A DNA stretch of 64,000 nt from Epilithonimonas sp042695135 (lineage in GTDB: Bacteria; Bacteroidota; Bacteroidia; Flavobacteriales; Weeksellaceae): the NCBI RefSeq assembly GCF_042695135.1, contig NZ_CP170547.1, positions 3,100,001 through 3,164,000 of the forward strand. Direction: 5' to 3'. A program made the position numbers and the translations under genes. Shown piece after piece: positions 17,901 through 26,655 of this stretch. Every line of letters begins with the position of its first letter. Positions within the stretch are counted from its first letter, which is position 1. Below the pieces are notes generated by a model. The model ran no database searches. It was not told the origin of the DNA and saw only the letters and a program-made list of their open reading frames with translations.

Positions 17901-19062
17901 TTGGGTTTGCAGAAGTCCCAAAATAAACACCTCTTGCAGTAACAGTTGCGCCCCCATCCGAAGTGACGTTACCACCAGAACTTGCGCTGGTTGTCGCAAT
18001 AATGGATATGGCTGTTGTTGTGACTGTTGGAGAGATTGTTGAAGCAGGAACTAATTCTCCTGTTGACAAAAGTGCTGCTCCGGCTGTATATCCTGTGAAT
18101 ATGATTTTTGCTAATTGTCCGCTAGTAAGTCCTGTTGCATCTGATCCTACATATATTTTACCAGCTGTGCCAGAAGCTCCAGCAGTACCTGTCCAACCAG
18201 TAACGGTTAACAAAGTGCCAGCCCAGGTGACAGCATTACTGGCAGAAAAATACAAATTATGAGCACCTGTTCCTAATGTTAAAGTAGAATTACTACTCAA
18301 AGTAAGCGTTCCCATATTATTTGTAGAACTGGTTCCATTACTAAAACCTGTGCTTGCCCCACTTTTTAAAGTACCTCCATTGAGTATTACTCCTCCTCCG
18401 GGATTTCCAACCGGAAGTGTTTGTGCAGCACCTAGCTGAAGTGTTCCTGCTGTAATAGTAGTTCCTCCTGAATATGAATTAGCACCAGATAAAATAAGAG
18501 TACCGGCACCACTACCTACCTTAGTTAATTTTCTGCTAGTTCCTGAGATAGGACCACTGATTGTAATATTTCCCGTACTTTCAATATTGACAACATTATC
18601 TGTGCTGTTTCCAAGCACGTAAGTCAATAGATTCGAACCACCTGTTAGATGACCAGCAAGGGTTAAATTATTAGCAACGCTATTTCTTACAATTGTATTG
18701 GCAATACTATTAACAGTAACTCCCGCTAAAGTAAGTGTACCCGTAGCAGAACCTGCCGAATTTCCAAGTGTAAAAGCAGCTGCTCCTTTAAAATCAATAG
18801 CTGCTGCATTATTAGCAGAAGTAGTATTTGTATTAATACCGGATCCTGTCGCTGCGTTTGAGTATTGGGCAATAATTGTCGCAGTAGGAACACCGGAAGG
18901 TGTCCAGTTTCCGGCAGTCAACCAAGTCCCGTTAGCACTTGTTTGATTCCAGACTGAAGTGGTCTGCCCCCAAATATCCCCAGCTAAAAATAGCATGATA
19001 AACAGCAATAATTGTTTATTCATGGGGAAAGAATAAGGTTTTGATAATAATATTTTTTTCAT
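11956..19062 (-). CDS. Giant T9SS-secreted protein B: PATR, FN3-like and choice-of-anchor domains
   Basis: The product has 2368 residues. The chosen start is the ATG at 19062; an in-frame ATG at 19023 gives the compact signal peptide MNKQLLLFIMLFLAGDIWGQ and is almost as likely. Domains in order: a region with the PATR beta-strand motif (GTLILSGANSYSGGTT, about residue 190), FN3-like domains (about 355-535), two related domains starting near 540 and 660 (each with YNVD and GNNDEY), a choice-of-anchor-D domain (about 793-900, EINVKQNT, VTFSPTSAGAKTAQLS), a long repeated beta-rich region, and from about 1918 the shared C-terminal module (MDYVYWSSPVNGQ, GNPYPSNIDF, KVGQAFIVQAK). The end GVYIIKTENSGDMKSKKIMK is the T9SS signal. 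Residues about 1590-1920 closely match protein C. No enzyme motif is seen; a surface adhesin or matrix role is inferred. Confidence 0.88.
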   Translation of the reverse strand: MKKILLSKPYSFPMNKQLLLFIMLFLAGDIWGQTTSVWNQTSANGTWLTAGNWTPSGVPTATIIAQYSNAATGSGINTNTTSANNAAAIDFKGAAAFTLGNSAGSATGTLTLAGVTVNSIANTIVRNSVANNLTLAGHLTGGSNLLTYVLGNSTDNVVNIESTGNITISGPISGTSRKLTKVGSGAGTLILSGANSYSGGTTITAGTLQLGAAQTLPVGNPGGGVILNGGTLKSGASTGFSNGTSSTNNMGTLTLSSNSTLTLGTGAHNLYFSASNAVTWAGTLLTVTGWTGTAGASGTAGKIYVGSDATGLTSGQLAKIIFTGYTAGAALLSTGELVPASTISPTVTTTAISIIATTSASSGGNVTSDGGATVTARGVYFGTSANPTSGTSNGTGTGSFTSSLASLAVNTRYYYRAYATNSIGTGYGSESNFYTLANTPSAPTVNTPAVSSLNVAITSGDGNPAATTYAIYETTTSKYVQADGTLGASAVWQTASAWSTKTVTGLTANTTYTFQVKARNGDSTETAFSATASGTTAANQEVDWANLQYISTPTTYNEGATTNTVYAQVYKGGVTNSAGQGANIQSWIGYSTSNTNPNSASGWTWVLATYNVDVGNNDEYKVTLPALTPGTYYIASRFNYNGGTYKYGGTGGLWNNDSGTITVNHNLVGFGNFQSPTSGTLVLGNNYNVYGQVYKAGTTEPAGQGAGISAEVGYSSSNTNPNTWTNWYTATYNVDYGNNDEYVYNMATPLTASGTYYMAFRYKITGSTEYYYGGTGGAWSNNSAVVTVKTPREINVKQNTTTIASAGSYAFSSQVSGTSSSAISFTVENTGQDDLTLGALSISGTNANQFSVTQALSSTVTGGSSTTFTVTFSPTSAGAKTAQLSLINNDGDENPYIINISGTATSNASSDIVVKSGYTYPTNILYANYQATDISGGSNDIEIAKFTIRDGGATADTDNLGTTLTRLDFNLTNGGNVRRVAIYDGATEIAEQAGSTTLSFTNASLATLIAPDGGTKDFSIRVSFKTTVTDNQQLGVSITATTTADTTGSTFATTAAGAAATSTAGDNNRIEVVADRLAFVQQPTNTNINTNMSPAVTVSANDVNANRDLDFVSSVAITSTGTLSGTPVTATAVAGLATYSALQHTAAGTGFKLSTASSGLTGVDSNTFNIILVTSASDYFRSNVATGSWATAGSWQSSPDNSTWITATASPTSAANTITIRNGNNITVDTNITIDQLLIANGQLTVDSTLGTLNINDGSGVDVDVQSGGILQVMNSGSTSAYTSTIIFSGSASMNVSGKILVGDGTSSAVGSGYGAFGFSSASQIIWNNAAILEWNNTGSTPGISGQTYFPGVSSSVVPIFRITKIAGGSLSGGSATIINGLFQLNGANVVWAGNGSRTFRNGIVSTGTSSMTISGGTGKWQIGDDTVAGNAEIGGSGGALTLSNTNGVSVSSVCSLSVTSNFILSSGTLTNNGTINFGTYAVTGSGGFTEAAGSTIITSNTGGVPASVAVSGTKTFSANGANYTFNANTTAPFPTVTMGNPASLTFNNANVTSNKTGNITVSGAVNINGTSVFALNSAGNNLDLGGVMTVDANATFDNNGENQITNGGGSIVINGTFITRDAQGFTGTGTSLPGITPTLGNNSTIVYGLNGDQVVTDFAYKNLTFSGGGTKTTPTMTSIAGTVTIKDANTIVDASAHTFGNTATSLKMQDSSKLILGSGTDPKPRMGGTYDLGSSSTIEFAGSSADQIRVSATTDPIEYANVIISGSNVKAGTTDAAGLTFQAGGTFTVKGSGVFKVPNVNGFSGGTSTAIKNTNSPVITLESGSTIDYTGTDQVVTTALNYENLNVSSAGIKSPAGNLTVNNLTTVSAGTLQLSKTADNVNANVFYAHKGINNTGGAVVFENNAQLLQDANAVNSGNIQSQRDVVNMNNISTQMDYVYWSSPVNGQVIKGASGFSPNTPATGYLQYTESTDKFVTTSDVNFLTGKGYAIRAETGTNGYNKTYKFTGVPNNANLQFQSLKWTNATHGYNLVGNPYPSNIDFDLLFTLNNTKIYSTAFFWTNNSYTAAQTGSNYSGNNYAVYNGTGGSPATYNPSNPYNGSVVPNGKIKVGQAFIVQAKQTGKDLPLDFTNNIRVTDQGTFFQKNGNSKNRFWLEMTSPNNLVNTILLGYIPGATNSYETDFDAELFVVGSDSFYSVLGTKKLAIQGKADTFSTEDVIPLGNVYSATGNYKIKLKNPEGIFNSNQKVYLRDKLLNKYIDLSNSDSYSFTGTKGTDTTRFEIVYKENVVLDADAPTKTDFVVYRDGNDFVINSSKALGKIEVYDTSGRLLVTSSTKDKFIKIDASALINGVYIIKTENSGDMKSKKIMK

Positions 19063-19223
19063 ATCTGTCAGTTGGTTTTTTTATTTTTTAGAAATCAGGG
19101 CGCTAAATTAATTATTTTATACATTCACTTTAAAAAAAAGTTAATTTATTTTTAATTAACCGTTAAATAGAGGATTTTAATAAGAATAATTAAATATGCG
19201 TTTAATTTTTTTGACAGGTATAA

Positions 19224-19253
19224 AAACAAAAAAAGGCACTCAAAGTGCCTTTT
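19224..19253 (-). terminator. Rho-independent terminator after giant gene C
   Basis: A 10-bp stem (AAAAGGCACT at 19231-19240, AGTGCCTTTT at 19244-19253) with a 3-nt loop is followed on the minus strand by TTTTGTTTTTA. It lies about 20 bp past the stop codon at 19274. Confidence 0.85.
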
Positions 19254-19273
19254 AATACGATGTTTTTTAAAAA

Positions 19274-22200
19274 TTATCTGATTATTTTCTTTGTCCTTAT
19301 ATCCCCGGAATTTTCAACTTTAATGATATAGATTCCATTAACAAGATCAGATGAATCTAATCTGAAGTTTTTGTTCACCGTTTTTTGACTCATAACCAAT
19401 CTTCCGGCTACATCATAAACTTCTATTTTTCCTAAAACTTTTGAAGAGGTGATTACATAATCAGTTCCGTCTTTATAAACTGCAAAGTCTGATTTCGTTA
19501 CTGATTCTGTTCCTAAAACTATGTCTTCTTTATATATAATTTCGAAACGTGTGGCATCTGTTCCTTTTACAGCCTGGAAGGTATAATCGGCATCATTAAG
19601 CTTAATAATTTTATTCAGCGATTTATCTTTTAAATATATATTTTGACCGTTGCTGAAAATACCTTCTGCATCTCTTAAAGATATCTTGTAATTTCCATTT
19701 TGAGAATAAACATTTCCAAGAGCTACTTTATCTTCTATTTTGAAATTAACAGATTTTCCCTGGATCGCCAATTTTTTGGCACCTAATATAGAATAGAAGG
19801 AATCTGAACCTATGGTAAACAATTCTCCATCAAAATCAGTTTCAAAATTATCTGTTGCGCCCGGCACATAGCCAATCAAAATAGTATTGACTAAAGTGTT
19901 CGGAGAAGTCAATGTCAACCAGAATCTGTTTTTCGTTCCTGCCTTCTGGAAGAAACCGGCGTTATCTGTTATTCTGATTCCGTTATCAAAATCTAATGGT
20001 GCAGCACCCTTTGCCTGAACGATGAATCCCTGTCCAACTTTAATCGTCCCATCCGGCGTGATAGAATTATTGAAAGGGTTGGAAGGATTGGAAGTTGCAG
20101 GTGTACCACCAGTCCCAGTGAATGTTGCGTAATTGTTCCCTGTATAATTAGATCCAACCTGTCCTACTGTATAGCTATTGTTGGTCCAGAACCACGCAGC
20201 AGAATATATCTTTGCAGTATTAAGCGCATACAGCAAACTAAAATCAATATTAGATGGATAAGGATTACCAACAAGGTTGTAACCATGTGAAGCATCTGTA
20301 AATTTCAGGTTTTGAAATTGTAAACTGCCATTATTCGGAGTTCCTTTGAAGCTGTATGTTTTGTTATAACCGTTGGTTCCTGTTTCTGCACGGATTGCAT
20401 AACCCTTTCCAGGTAAGAAGGTCGTATCACCGGTGATTACAAATTTATCATTGGTCTCGTTGTATTGAAGATAGCCACTTGCCGGTGTATTTGGAGAGAA
20501 TCCGGTTGCACCTTTGATCAGCTGTCCACTTACGGGCGAGCTCCAATAGACATAATCCATTTGAGTTGAGATATTATTCATATCAACAACATCTCTCTGA
20601 GACTGGATATTCCCGGAATTTACAGCATCTGCGTCCTGCATCAATTGTGCATTATTCTCAAAAACAACTGATCCTCCTGTATTGTTAATTCCTTTATGAG
20701 CATACAGCACATTAGCATTTACAGCATCTTGTGTTTTCAAGATTTTGAGAGTTCCAGCGCTTATTGTGGTCAAATTATTAACGGTTAAACCGGCAGCCGG
20801 GGATTTGGTCCCGACAGAAGAAACCTTAAGATTTTCATACGGGAAAACATTAGAAATCACCTGATCTGCTCCTGTATAATCTATCGTAGAGCCTTGTTCT
20901 AAAATAATTGTCGGATTATTAGTGTTTTTAATAGCTGTAACTGTTGCTCCACTGAACCCGTCTGGATTATTAACATTAAATTTTGCACCATTTTTTACTG
21001 TAAAACTACCTCCCGACTGAAAGGTTAACACTGAAGAAGATGTATTTCCTGCAACCACATTGGTTCCTGAAATTACAACATTAGCATATTGAGGTTCTAC
21101 ACGGATCTGAGTTGCAGAAGTCCCTGTAAACTCTATCGTTGTTCCGGCATCCAAACTATATGTTCCGCCCATATCAGGTTTTACACCCAATCCTCCTAAA
21201 AGGAATGATGATCCGGCGGTCATTGTAAGATTTGTAGAAGCATCACCGAATGTATGATCGGCTGCATTCAATACAGTTGCAGCGCCATTGATGGTAACAG
21301 TCCCAGCGATTGGTGTTATATTACCAGATACAGTTTTGGTTCCGCTTCCTGAAAACAATATATTATTATAATCTGTTCTTGTCGAAACATCCTGACTACC
21401 TAAAGCATAATGCACGGTAGAACCATTACCCATAGTTATATTTGTAATAGCCGGTATGGCAGCGTTGGTTCCGGAGAAACCCTGGGCATCTCTTGTGATG
21501 AAAGTTCCGTTGTTAATTATAGAAGCGTTATTAGAATTAAGAATTTGATTCTCTCCATTGTTATCAAATGTTGCTCCGCTTGCGATGGTCATTATGCCTC
21601 CAAGATTTAGATCACTTCCTGCGGCACTATTTAAAGCCAGAGTCCCGGCATTAATATTAAGTTTGTCATTAACTGAAAGTGCTGCCGAAGGTGTTTTCAC
21701 TCCAGATCCGGAAATTACCAGATCATAATAATTCGGAGAAGTAGTAACTGTTTGTGCTGTTCCGTTATAATTAATTGTACTTCCCGAGTCCAAAACCACA
21801 GATGGGCTGTTAATATTATTAATTGCAGTATTTGAAGCACCAGATAGACCATTTGTATTCTGAACATTGAATATCCCTCCGCTTTTAACTGTAAAAACAG
21901 ATCCGTTCTGTAATGTAAGAGACGTTACTTCGCCGGATAAACCTGCTCCGTTGGTCGTAGATGTTATATTAATATTACCATAAATCGGAGCTGCTCTTAT
22001 CACTGTAGCAGATGTTCCTCCGAATTCTATTGTAGATGTGGGTGAAAGCGTATAAGTTCCTGCCGCATCTGGTTTTGTTGAGCTTCCACCTGTCTTAAAT
22101 ACACTTGTACCAAGCATTATCAAATTCGTTCCGGAACCTCCAAAAGTTCTGGTACCAGCATCTACCGTAACTCCGGAATTGATAGTAACAGTTCCTGTGA

Positions 22201-25200
22201 TTGAAGCTATAGTTACAGGTGTTTTGGTTCCGCTGCCACTGAAAGTCAGATTTTTATAAGCAAAATTTGTAACTGCCTGATCACCGTTCAATCCATAAAC
22301 AATTGTAGCATTATCTCCAAGTGTTGGTGTAATGCCGGGAATGGCAGTATTAGTCCCCGTGAAACCTTGTGCATCGCGCGTAATGAAGGTTCCGTTTATG
22401 GTAATGGATCCTCCTCCATTAGTAATCTGGTTTTCTCCGTTATTATCAAAAGTCGCATTTTCATCAATAGTCATCAATCCACCAAGTGACAAATTGTTAG
22501 CTGAAAGAGGATTAAGTTTAAATACAGATGTTCCGTTGATATTAACTGCACCGGAAACGATAAGGCTGCCGGTTCTGTTAGAAGTAACGGTTGCATTATT
22601 AAGTGTAAGTGTACTCGGATTTCCAATTGTTCCTGTTGGGAATGGTGCAGTAGAATCCACGTCGAAAACATAATTGGCACCTGCAATCAGCTGAGCTGTT
22701 CCATTGGCAGAGGTCGTATTGGTACTGGCAAAAGACCTTAAACTCCCTAAAGAGGTTGTCCCTCCGATACCATTGGCATTCGATGTATTAAGAATTGCTC
22801 CACTAGCTGTAATAAATCGTGCTACACTGTTTCCGATGATAGACTTGTCTTTAAAGTCCAGACTGCCTTTTACTGTAAAATAAGAAACAGGTCCTGTTTG
22901 AGAGCCAAGAGTTAAATTTGTTGATAATTCGGCATAATAGCTTGTATCCACTTCATAACTTGTATATTCAGAATTGACGCCGGAATAGCTTATTTGTGAA
23001 GGGCTTGAAGAAGTTCCTCTAAAAACAAAACCTCTCGCCTGCGATGTCGCATTAGTCTGATAAACTCCATTACCGGTATGTGTAAGATTGCCCGTGATTC
23101 TGATATAATTGCCTGATACCGATCCTGATCCAAAATCAACATCTATAGCATCAGTATCTGTATTATGAGAGCTGAAGTTCCTTCCCACATACACGACACC
23201 AGCGCCGGAAGCATTTGCGTTTGGCTTCAGATCTATTTTTGCAGAAGTTCCATCAATAACAAGATCCCTTCCTATTGTCAATATCTGTGTACCAACCGTT
23301 GAACCCGTACCAGCAACCAGTTCCAGTAATCCGGTGTCTTTTATTAAAACGTCATTTGCTACGGTTAAATTGACTGTTCCATTACCTGTAGCAAGCCTCA
23401 ATATACCAGCGCCTTGTATTTCAATATCAGTAGCTACATTCAAAAACAATGCAGTACTGGCACCTACTCCGTGAAGAGCTCCTCCTGTCACCTTGATTTT
23501 ATTAACATTGGCTGTAACACTAAAAGAGGTATTACCAAAAGAAACTAAATTACCACTTGCCGGTCCAACTGTCAAAGTGCCATTTACATTCATAGTTGCA
23601 GCTGCCGAAAACAAATTGATATAATTGCTGGATCCTGCATTATTAAAGGTCAGGTTTCCAAATGTCTGTGCCAGGCCAGCTGGTCCTGTTACCGCACTGG
23701 TATTGGTATATCCGGTAATATTACAATTAGAAGATGCGTTCCAGGTTGCAGTTGGGATTGTACCGCCGTTTACATTATGGTTATAGGTACCGGTAGCACC
23801 AAATATCAAAGTTCCGTTGTTGGATAATGCAGTAGTTGTTGATTGAGTCCAGGTACCGTTCACAGTAGTTGTTCCTGAAATTGTAAAACCAGCAGATACC
23901 GTTAGAGAACCTCCGCTTTCTACAGTTACATTTTTTGCCGTAGCCGTTGCACCTATGGTAATGGTATGACCGCTTAAAATATAAATCCCGGCAGCAGAAG
24001 ATGTTGGAACCAATGATGAGGTTTTCCAGTTAACGTTATCGGGAGATGATTCCCAGGAAGCAGCTGTTGCCCAAGTTCCGGTTGCAGCTTTACTTCGGAA
24101 ATAATCTGTTGCGGTTGTTACCAATGTTACGCTCACGGGAACTGTTGTACTCCCTGCGGCATAGTTGCCGGAAGCAGCCTGATCTACTGTAAGGGTTGCT
24201 GTACCTGCGGCTATACCATTTAGTGTAGTTCCTGTTAAGGTCACAGATCCGGCAGGCGTTACCGCTCCTAAAGAATATGATAATGCACCTGCGGAATTAC
24301 TGCTCACATTTGCGCCGGGTAAAGCATAAGTTCCTCCTGTATTAATATTGATTGTAGAAGTTGTAAAAGTCGGAGCAATTGCGGTTATATCTGCGGTTAA
24401 CCCCGTTGGCTGTGTTATGCTGTAGTTTGTTGCATTCGCACCACTTAAAACAAGAGCCGGCGTTACAACAATTCCTGATCCTACATTTGCAGAGGCAAAA
24501 GTCCCGCCTCCGGATACTGTGACGTCATCGGGAGATATTACCCCTACCAATGTTGCGCCCGTTATAGTGGCGGTTGTATTACCATTATAAGGTTTATTCT
24601 GTGCCGTTGCACCAGTTACGGTTAGTGGTTTTGCAGTGATGCTAGCCGTTATAGTTGGTTGGGTTAACGTATAATTTGTTGATGGGACGTCATAAGATCC
24701 CGTTCTCACAAGTGTTTTGGAAGTACCCACATTTACATCTGCAAATGCCCAGGTTACTGTTCCTGTTACAGAGAATGATTCACCATTTTCTAATCCATTG
24801 TATGCAGGTGTTCCGGACAAGGTAGCTGTTGTTGTTCTGTCATATTCTTTATTGACTCCGGACAGACCTGTTATTGTCAATGCTTTTTTGTTTACAGTAC
24901 TAGTCGCTGTTGCAATATAAGTTGTAGTGGAACCACTTGCCAAACTAATATTACCGCTATAATTGCCGAAAGGGCTTGTTGCAGCAAGACGAACATAAAT
25001 TGTGGTATTGGTTCTATTGGCAGAACCCAAATCCAGCGATGTTGTAAAATCTGTTGATGCGCTGAGGGAAACTTCAAAACCTGATGGTGGTGTTACAACT
25101 AATGCGCTGGTAAGATTGCCTGCAGATACAGTAAAACTGGTATTGGAAGAAGCCGTACCATAAGTTGTGGATAAAGCCGAAAGCGTGCCTGTTGTAGTAA

Positions 25201-26464
25201 TAAAAGGATCCAAAGTAGTCCATACCGCATACAGAGTTATACTGGCAGTTCCCATTGTATAAGATGCGCCATCTGCATAGGCTGCGGCTCCGGCAGCTGT
25301 AGTTGCCCAGCCACCAAAAGTATAGCCAGTTCTTGCAAAGGTATTTAGAGTCAAATTGGCAGTAGTGGCAGTAGCGATCGTTTGATTCGCCATGGTTCCT
25401 GTTGCATCAGCTGCATTTTTATTGAATGTGATCGTATTATTATTTGGTGTCCACTGCGCATACAAGGTTGTACTGCCTGTGGTTCCCGGCGTATAAGTTG
25501 CTCCTGATGCATAAGCTGTTCCGCTATTATTTGCCGCAGTATTCCATCCGGTGAATGTATATCCTGCTCTTGTAGGAACAGTGGCACTAACAGTTGTAGT
25601 TATACCGTTATAATTGGTTTGGGTAGCCGGCGCACCTGCACCGCCATTGGCATTATAAGCTATTGTATAAGCCCAGCGCGCATACAAGGTCGTATCAGCA
25701 GCAGGCATAGAATAGGATGCGCCTGCGTTGTAATTGGTTCCGTTACCTGTAGAATTTGCATTCCATCCGGAAAAGGTAAAACCTGTCCGGGTCATCGTGG
25801 TAGTTGGCAATGTGATACTTGTGCTTGCAGAATTACTTACCGCTGCCGGAGCTGTGCCGGCCGTATTTCCGTTTCCGTCATAAGTGAGGGTGTAAGTTAC
25901 AGATGGTATTTCTATGCTGACTGTTGTAAGAATAGCTCTCGGAGTAGAACCGGTTATAACCAAAGCATATCTTGCAGAGGTCTTAGGTGTTGTGGCAGTA
26001 TAGCTAATTGTACTATTACCGGTATAAGCTGACGTTGCAACTTGTGTCCAGATAGTGCCTCCATCAGTCGACTCGAAAATATACCAGTTACTGACTGTAC
26101 CGTAGCTTCCTGCATTTGTAAATGATATTTTTTTAACATTAGCAACGTCCCACTGCATTTCTATAGAAGAACCTGTGGGACTTGTTGATATAAATTTACT
26201 CGGAACTGTTACCGCATTATTACTTCCTAATCTGAATTCTGAAGAAGCAAAATAAGAATAACTGGCTAACCATGTTTTTGATGCTAAAGTAATAACTTTA
26301 TTTGCTGAATAAGTATTAGTAGCTCCTGAGGAACTCGCAAAGCTACCAGTATAGGTAACGGTTGTCTGTCCCCTCATAAAGGAGGCCATGAACAAGATTA
26401 ATAAAAGCATTTTCGGCATGCTTCTGCCTAGAAATGAATCCTTTAAGAATAAATTTGTTTTCAT
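19274..26464 (-). CDS. Giant T9SS-secreted protein C: InlB-like repeats and YDG domains
   Basis: I use the ATG at 26464 (2396 residues), not the longer frame from 26560, because a TAnnTTTG box at 26492-26499 lies inside that extension. A signal peptide ends near FMRGQ (residue 31). Then come a beta-sandwich-like region (32-185), three Listeria-Bacteroides (InlB B-type) repeats (about 190-420; GYTFTGWNTAANNSGTAY, TLYAQW), a YDG pair (about 525-700; GVNKEYDRTTTATLSG, AQNKPYNGNTTATITG), and a stretch starting YFRSKAATGTWATAASWESS (about 790). A long region of autotransporter-like units follows, each with FDNNGENQI and INGTFITRDAQGF. From about 1950 there is the shared C-terminal module, ending GIYIIKVENSGDIRTKKIIR. 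The protein is likely exported by T9SS and surface-exposed. Ligand unknown. Confidence 0.88.
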   Translation of the reverse strand: MKTNLFLKDSFLGRSMPKMLLLILFMASFMRGQTTVTYTGSFASSSGATNTYSANKVITLASKTWLASYSYFASSEFRLGSNNAVTVPSKFISTSPTGSSIEMQWDVANVKKISFTNAGSYGTVSNWYIFESTDGGTIWTQVATSAYTGNSTISYTATTPKTSARYALVITGSTPRAILTTVSIEIPSVTYTLTYDGNGNTAGTAPAAVSNSASTSITLPTTTMTRTGFTFSGWNANSTGNGTNYNAGASYSMPAADTTLYARWAYTIAYNANGGAGAPATQTNYNGITTTVSATVPTRAGYTFTGWNTAANNSGTAYASGATYTPGTTGSTTLYAQWTPNNNTITFNKNAADATGTMANQTIATATTANLTLNTFARTGYTFGGWATTAAGAAAYADGASYTMGTASITLYAVWTTLDPFITTTGTLSALSTTYGTASSNTSFTVSAGNLTSALVVTPPSGFEVSLSASTDFTTSLDLGSANRTNTTIYVRLAATSPFGNYSGNISLASGSTTTYIATATSTVNKKALTITGLSGVNKEYDRTTTATLSGTPAYNGLENGESFSVTGTVTWAFADVNVGTSKTLVRTGSYDVPSTNYTLTQPTITASITAKPLTVTGATAQNKPYNGNTTATITGATLVGVISPDDVTVSGGGTFASANVGSGIVVTPALVLSGANATNYSITQPTGLTADITAIAPTFTTSTININTGGTYALPGANVSSNSAGALSYSLGAVTPAGSVTLTGTTLNGIAAGTATLTVDQAASGNYAAGSTTVPVSVTLVTTATDYFRSKAATGTWATAASWESSPDNVNWKTSSLVPTSSAAGIYILSGHTITIGATATAKNVTVESGGSLTVSAGFTISGTTTVNGTWTQSTTTALSNNGTLIFGATGTYNHNVNGGTIPTATWNASSNCNITGYTNTSAVTGPAGLAQTFGNLTFNNAGSSNYINLFSAAATMNVNGTLTVGPASGNLVSFGNTSFSVTANVNKIKVTGGALHGVGASTALFLNVATDIEIQGAGILRLATGNGTVNLTVANDVLIKDTGLLELVAGTGSTVGTQILTIGRDLVIDGTSAKIDLKPNANASGAGVVYVGRNFSSHNTDTDAIDVDFGSGSVSGNYIRITGNLTHTGNGVYQTNATSQARGFVFRGTSSSPSQISYSGVNSEYTSYEVDTSYYAELSTNLTLGSQTGPVSYFTVKGSLDFKDKSIIGNSVARFITASGAILNTSNANGIGGTTSLGSLRSFASTNTTSANGTAQLIAGANYVFDVDSTAPFPTGTIGNPSTLTLNNATVTSNRTGSLIVSGAVNINGTSVFKLNPLSANNLSLGGLMTIDENATFDNNGENQITNGGGSITINGTFITRDAQGFTGTNTAIPGITPTLGDNATIVYGLNGDQAVTNFAYKNLTFSGSGTKTPVTIASITGTVTINSGVTVDAGTRTFGGSGTNLIMLGTSVFKTGGSSTKPDAAGTYTLSPTSTIEFGGTSATVIRAAPIYGNINITSTTNGAGLSGEVTSLTLQNGSVFTVKSGGIFNVQNTNGLSGASNTAINNINSPSVVLDSGSTINYNGTAQTVTTSPNYYDLVISGSGVKTPSAALSVNDKLNINAGTLALNSAAGSDLNLGGIMTIASGATFDNNGENQILNSNNASIINNGTFITRDAQGFSGTNAAIPAITNITMGNGSTVHYALGSQDVSTRTDYNNILFSGSGTKTVSGNITPIAGTVTINGAATVLNAADHTFGDASTNLTMTAGSSFLLGGLGVKPDMGGTYSLDAGTTIEFTGTSATQIRVEPQYANVVISGTNVVAGNTSSSVLTFQSGGSFTVKNGAKFNVNNPDGFSGATVTAIKNTNNPTIILEQGSTIDYTGADQVISNVFPYENLKVSSVGTKSPAAGLTVNNLTTISAGTLKILKTQDAVNANVLYAHKGINNTGGSVVFENNAQLMQDADAVNSGNIQSQRDVVDMNNISTQMDYVYWSSPVSGQLIKGATGFSPNTPASGYLQYNETNDKFVITGDTTFLPGKGYAIRAETGTNGYNKTYSFKGTPNNGSLQFQNLKFTDASHGYNLVGNPYPSNIDFSLLYALNTAKIYSAAWFWTNNSYTVGQVGSNYTGNNYATFTGTGGTPATSNPSNPFNNSITPDGTIKVGQGFIVQAKGAAPLDFDNGIRITDNAGFFQKAGTKNRFWLTLTSPNTLVNTILIGYVPGATDNFETDFDGELFTIGSDSFYSILGAKKLAIQGKSVNFKIEDKVALGNVYSQNGNYKISLRDAEGIFSNGQNIYLKDKSLNKIIKLNDADYTFQAVKGTDATRFEIIYKEDIVLGTESVTKSDFAVYKDGTDYVITSSKVLGKIEVYDVAGRLVMSQKTVNKNFRLDSSDLVNGIYIIKVENSGDIRTKKIIR

Positions 26465-26491
26465 TTTCAATGTTTGTTTTATTAAAGAAGG

Positions 26492-26499
26492 CAAATATA
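26492..26499 (-). promoter_or_regulatory. -7 promoter box of giant gene C
   Basis: TATATTTG on the minus strand is an exact TAnnTTTG match 27 nt upstream of the ATG at 26464. It decides the start codon, since any start above it would lie outside the transcript. Confidence 0.75.
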
Positions 26500-26655
26500 A
26501 TCTTAATTCAAAGGCGAAAAATCTCGTTATTAAAAAGTTAATAATAATGTAATGAACCAAAAAAATTCGACAACAATATTCACATATTTACTTGAAATCT
26601 CATTGTATATTTAAATACAGAAGTAACTTATCTACCTTTTTGATTATAACTTTAA

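Noticed and set aside
26465..26560. N-terminal extension of giant protein C to 26560
   Set aside because: An exact TAnnTTTG promoter box lies within it, and the Met at 26464 begins a proper signal-peptide region.
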